A program made the position numbers and the translations under genes. Under the pieces are notes generated by a model. That model had not been told where the DNA came from, ran no database searches, and saw only the letters and a program-made list of their open reading frames with translations. This document shows, in pieces, positions 5,781 through 6,451 of a DNA stretch of 6,451 nucleotides. Where the stretch lies: positions 1 to 6,451 of the forward strand of contig JAAZLF010000262.1 of the NCBI GenBank assembly GCA_012799425.1. Reading direction: 5' to 3'. Within the stretch, counting starts at the first letter, position 1, and every line of letters begins with the position of its first letter. This DNA is from Actinomycetales bacterium. Lineage in GTDB: Bacteria; Actinomycetota; Actinomycetes; Actinomycetales; Dermabacteraceae.

Positions 5781-6451
5781 GTGGTCATGGGCATGAATGG
5801 CGGCGCATCGCAGACTGCGGCCCGCGGGCTTCGCGGATGGATCATCGGCGCAGCGGTACTCGTGGCCACGGTGCTAGTGGGGGCAACGGCGTTCGGGGCC
5901 CTCGGAGGAGACGGCGACCGGCGCGGCGAGGTGGTGCGCGTGATCGACGGCGACACGCTCGTCGCCATCGTCGACGGTGAGGAGACGACGATCCGACTGC
6001 TCAACGTCGACACCCCGGAGACGAAGAACCCCGACGAGCCTGTCCAGTGCCTGGGCCCGGAGGCCACGGAGTTCCTCACCGAGCGCCTGCCGGCCGGCAC
6101 CCCGATCGAGCTCGAGTACGACGAGGAGCGGCTGGACCGCTATGACCGCACGCTCGCCGGGGTCTACGAATCGGAATCCCTGATCAACGCCGAGATCGCG
6201 GAGGCGGGGCTGGGCGTCCCGGTGTACTTCGCCCCCAACGATCGGTTCCTGCGCGAGGTCGAAGAGGCGTCCGAGCGGGCGCGGGAGAACGGGGCCGGCC
6301 TGTTCTCGGACGAGATCGAATGCACCCTGCCCGGGCAGCTCCAGGCCCAGAGCGCCGCGGTGGGTGAGGTGCCCGCCGAGGTGGAGGGCGATCCGGCCGA
6401 CGCGCTCGCCGGGGCGGCGAGCGTGCTCGAGGACGTGGACGTCTTCATCGC
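5781..6451 (+). CDS. Thermonuclease family protein (staphylococcal nuclease fold), membrane-anchored or secreted, runs off the right edge
   Basis: Numbering from the ATG at 5787, residues 17-39 form one hydrophobic segment (signal peptide or anchor), with no lipobox cysteine. The nuclease domain spans about 48-173. The key residues of staphylococcal nuclease are all there: IDGDT (53-57, calcium aspartate D56), RLLNVDTPE (70-78, with R70, D75, T76 and E78) and DRYDRTLAGVY (117-127, catalytic R121). Further family blocks are QCLGPEA (87-93) and EIAEAGLGV (136-144). Cysteines C88 and C179 could pair outside the cell. These enzymes cleave DNA and RNA 5' phosphodiester bonds with calcium. After residue 180 an acidic, Ala-rich stretch begins that continues past the window. 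GTG at 5781 is preferred as start because GAGGAG (5767-5772) lies eight bases upstream; ATG 5787, or ATG 5793 with AGGTGG at 5779-5784, are alternatives. Nuclease assignment is strong; the C-terminal end is unseen. Confidence 0.92.
   Translation, partial: MVMGMNGGASQTAARGLRGWIIGAAVLVATVLVGATAFGALGGDGDRRGEVVRVIDGDTLVAIVDGEETTIRLLNVDTPETKNPDEPVQCLGPEATEFLTERLPAGTPIELEYDEERLDRYDRTLAGVYESESLINAEIAEAGLGVPVYFAPNDRFLREVEEASERARENGAGLFSDEIECTLPGQLQAQSAAVGEVPAEVEGDPADALAGAASVLEDVDVFI

Overview
The window is a gene-dense stretch of a high-G+C actinobacterial chromosome. By eye the base composition is roughly 70% G+C, with strong G/C third-position bias. Short TANNNT-type -10 boxes lie almost on start codons, and an actinobacterial-type DUF4383 protein is present. 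A Micrococcales-like host such as Brachybacterium or Microbacterium would fit, but the genus is inference only. I see no mobile element, CRISPR array, tRNA or rRNA, and no gap between genes longer than about 125 bases.

Layout. Positions 1-667 (minus) hold the N-terminal 222 residues of a SulP-family anion transporter, which runs off the left edge. It is translationally coupled (ATGA overlap) to an upstream cysteine-free ArsR-family repressor (664-1032, minus). Divergent to arsR is an erythromycin-esterase-superfamily hydrolase (1105-2178, plus). The 72-base divergent region carries a likely arsR promoter, a palindrome overlapping the arsR start codon and a second copy of the half-site at the esterase ribosome binding site. 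The esterase converges on a small four-helix membrane protein of the DUF4383 family (2216-2704, minus). Upstream of that on the same strand is an ornithine cyclodeaminase/mu-crystallin-type oxidoreductase (2817-3758, minus).

A 66-base divergent region then separates the cyclodeaminase from a 151-residue protein with a disordered N-terminus and a two-helix C-terminal membrane anchor (3825-4280, plus). The rest reads on the plus strand: a YajO-like aldo/keto reductase (4345-5325), a small two-helix membrane protein (5405-5659) and a membrane-anchored or secreted staphylococcal-nuclease-like thermonuclease (5781-right edge, incomplete).

How the genes work together. Only arsR-sulP is a convincing functional unit: a repressor plus the transporter it probably controls, possibly with the divergent esterase. 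The remaining genes look like independent housekeeping or accessory metabolism and envelope genes. I do not see a convincing new multi-gene system. The observations most worth checking are the compact arsR operator/promoter with its cysteine-free regulator, the apparently leaderless starts, and the repeated tryptophan motif in the 151-residue protein.
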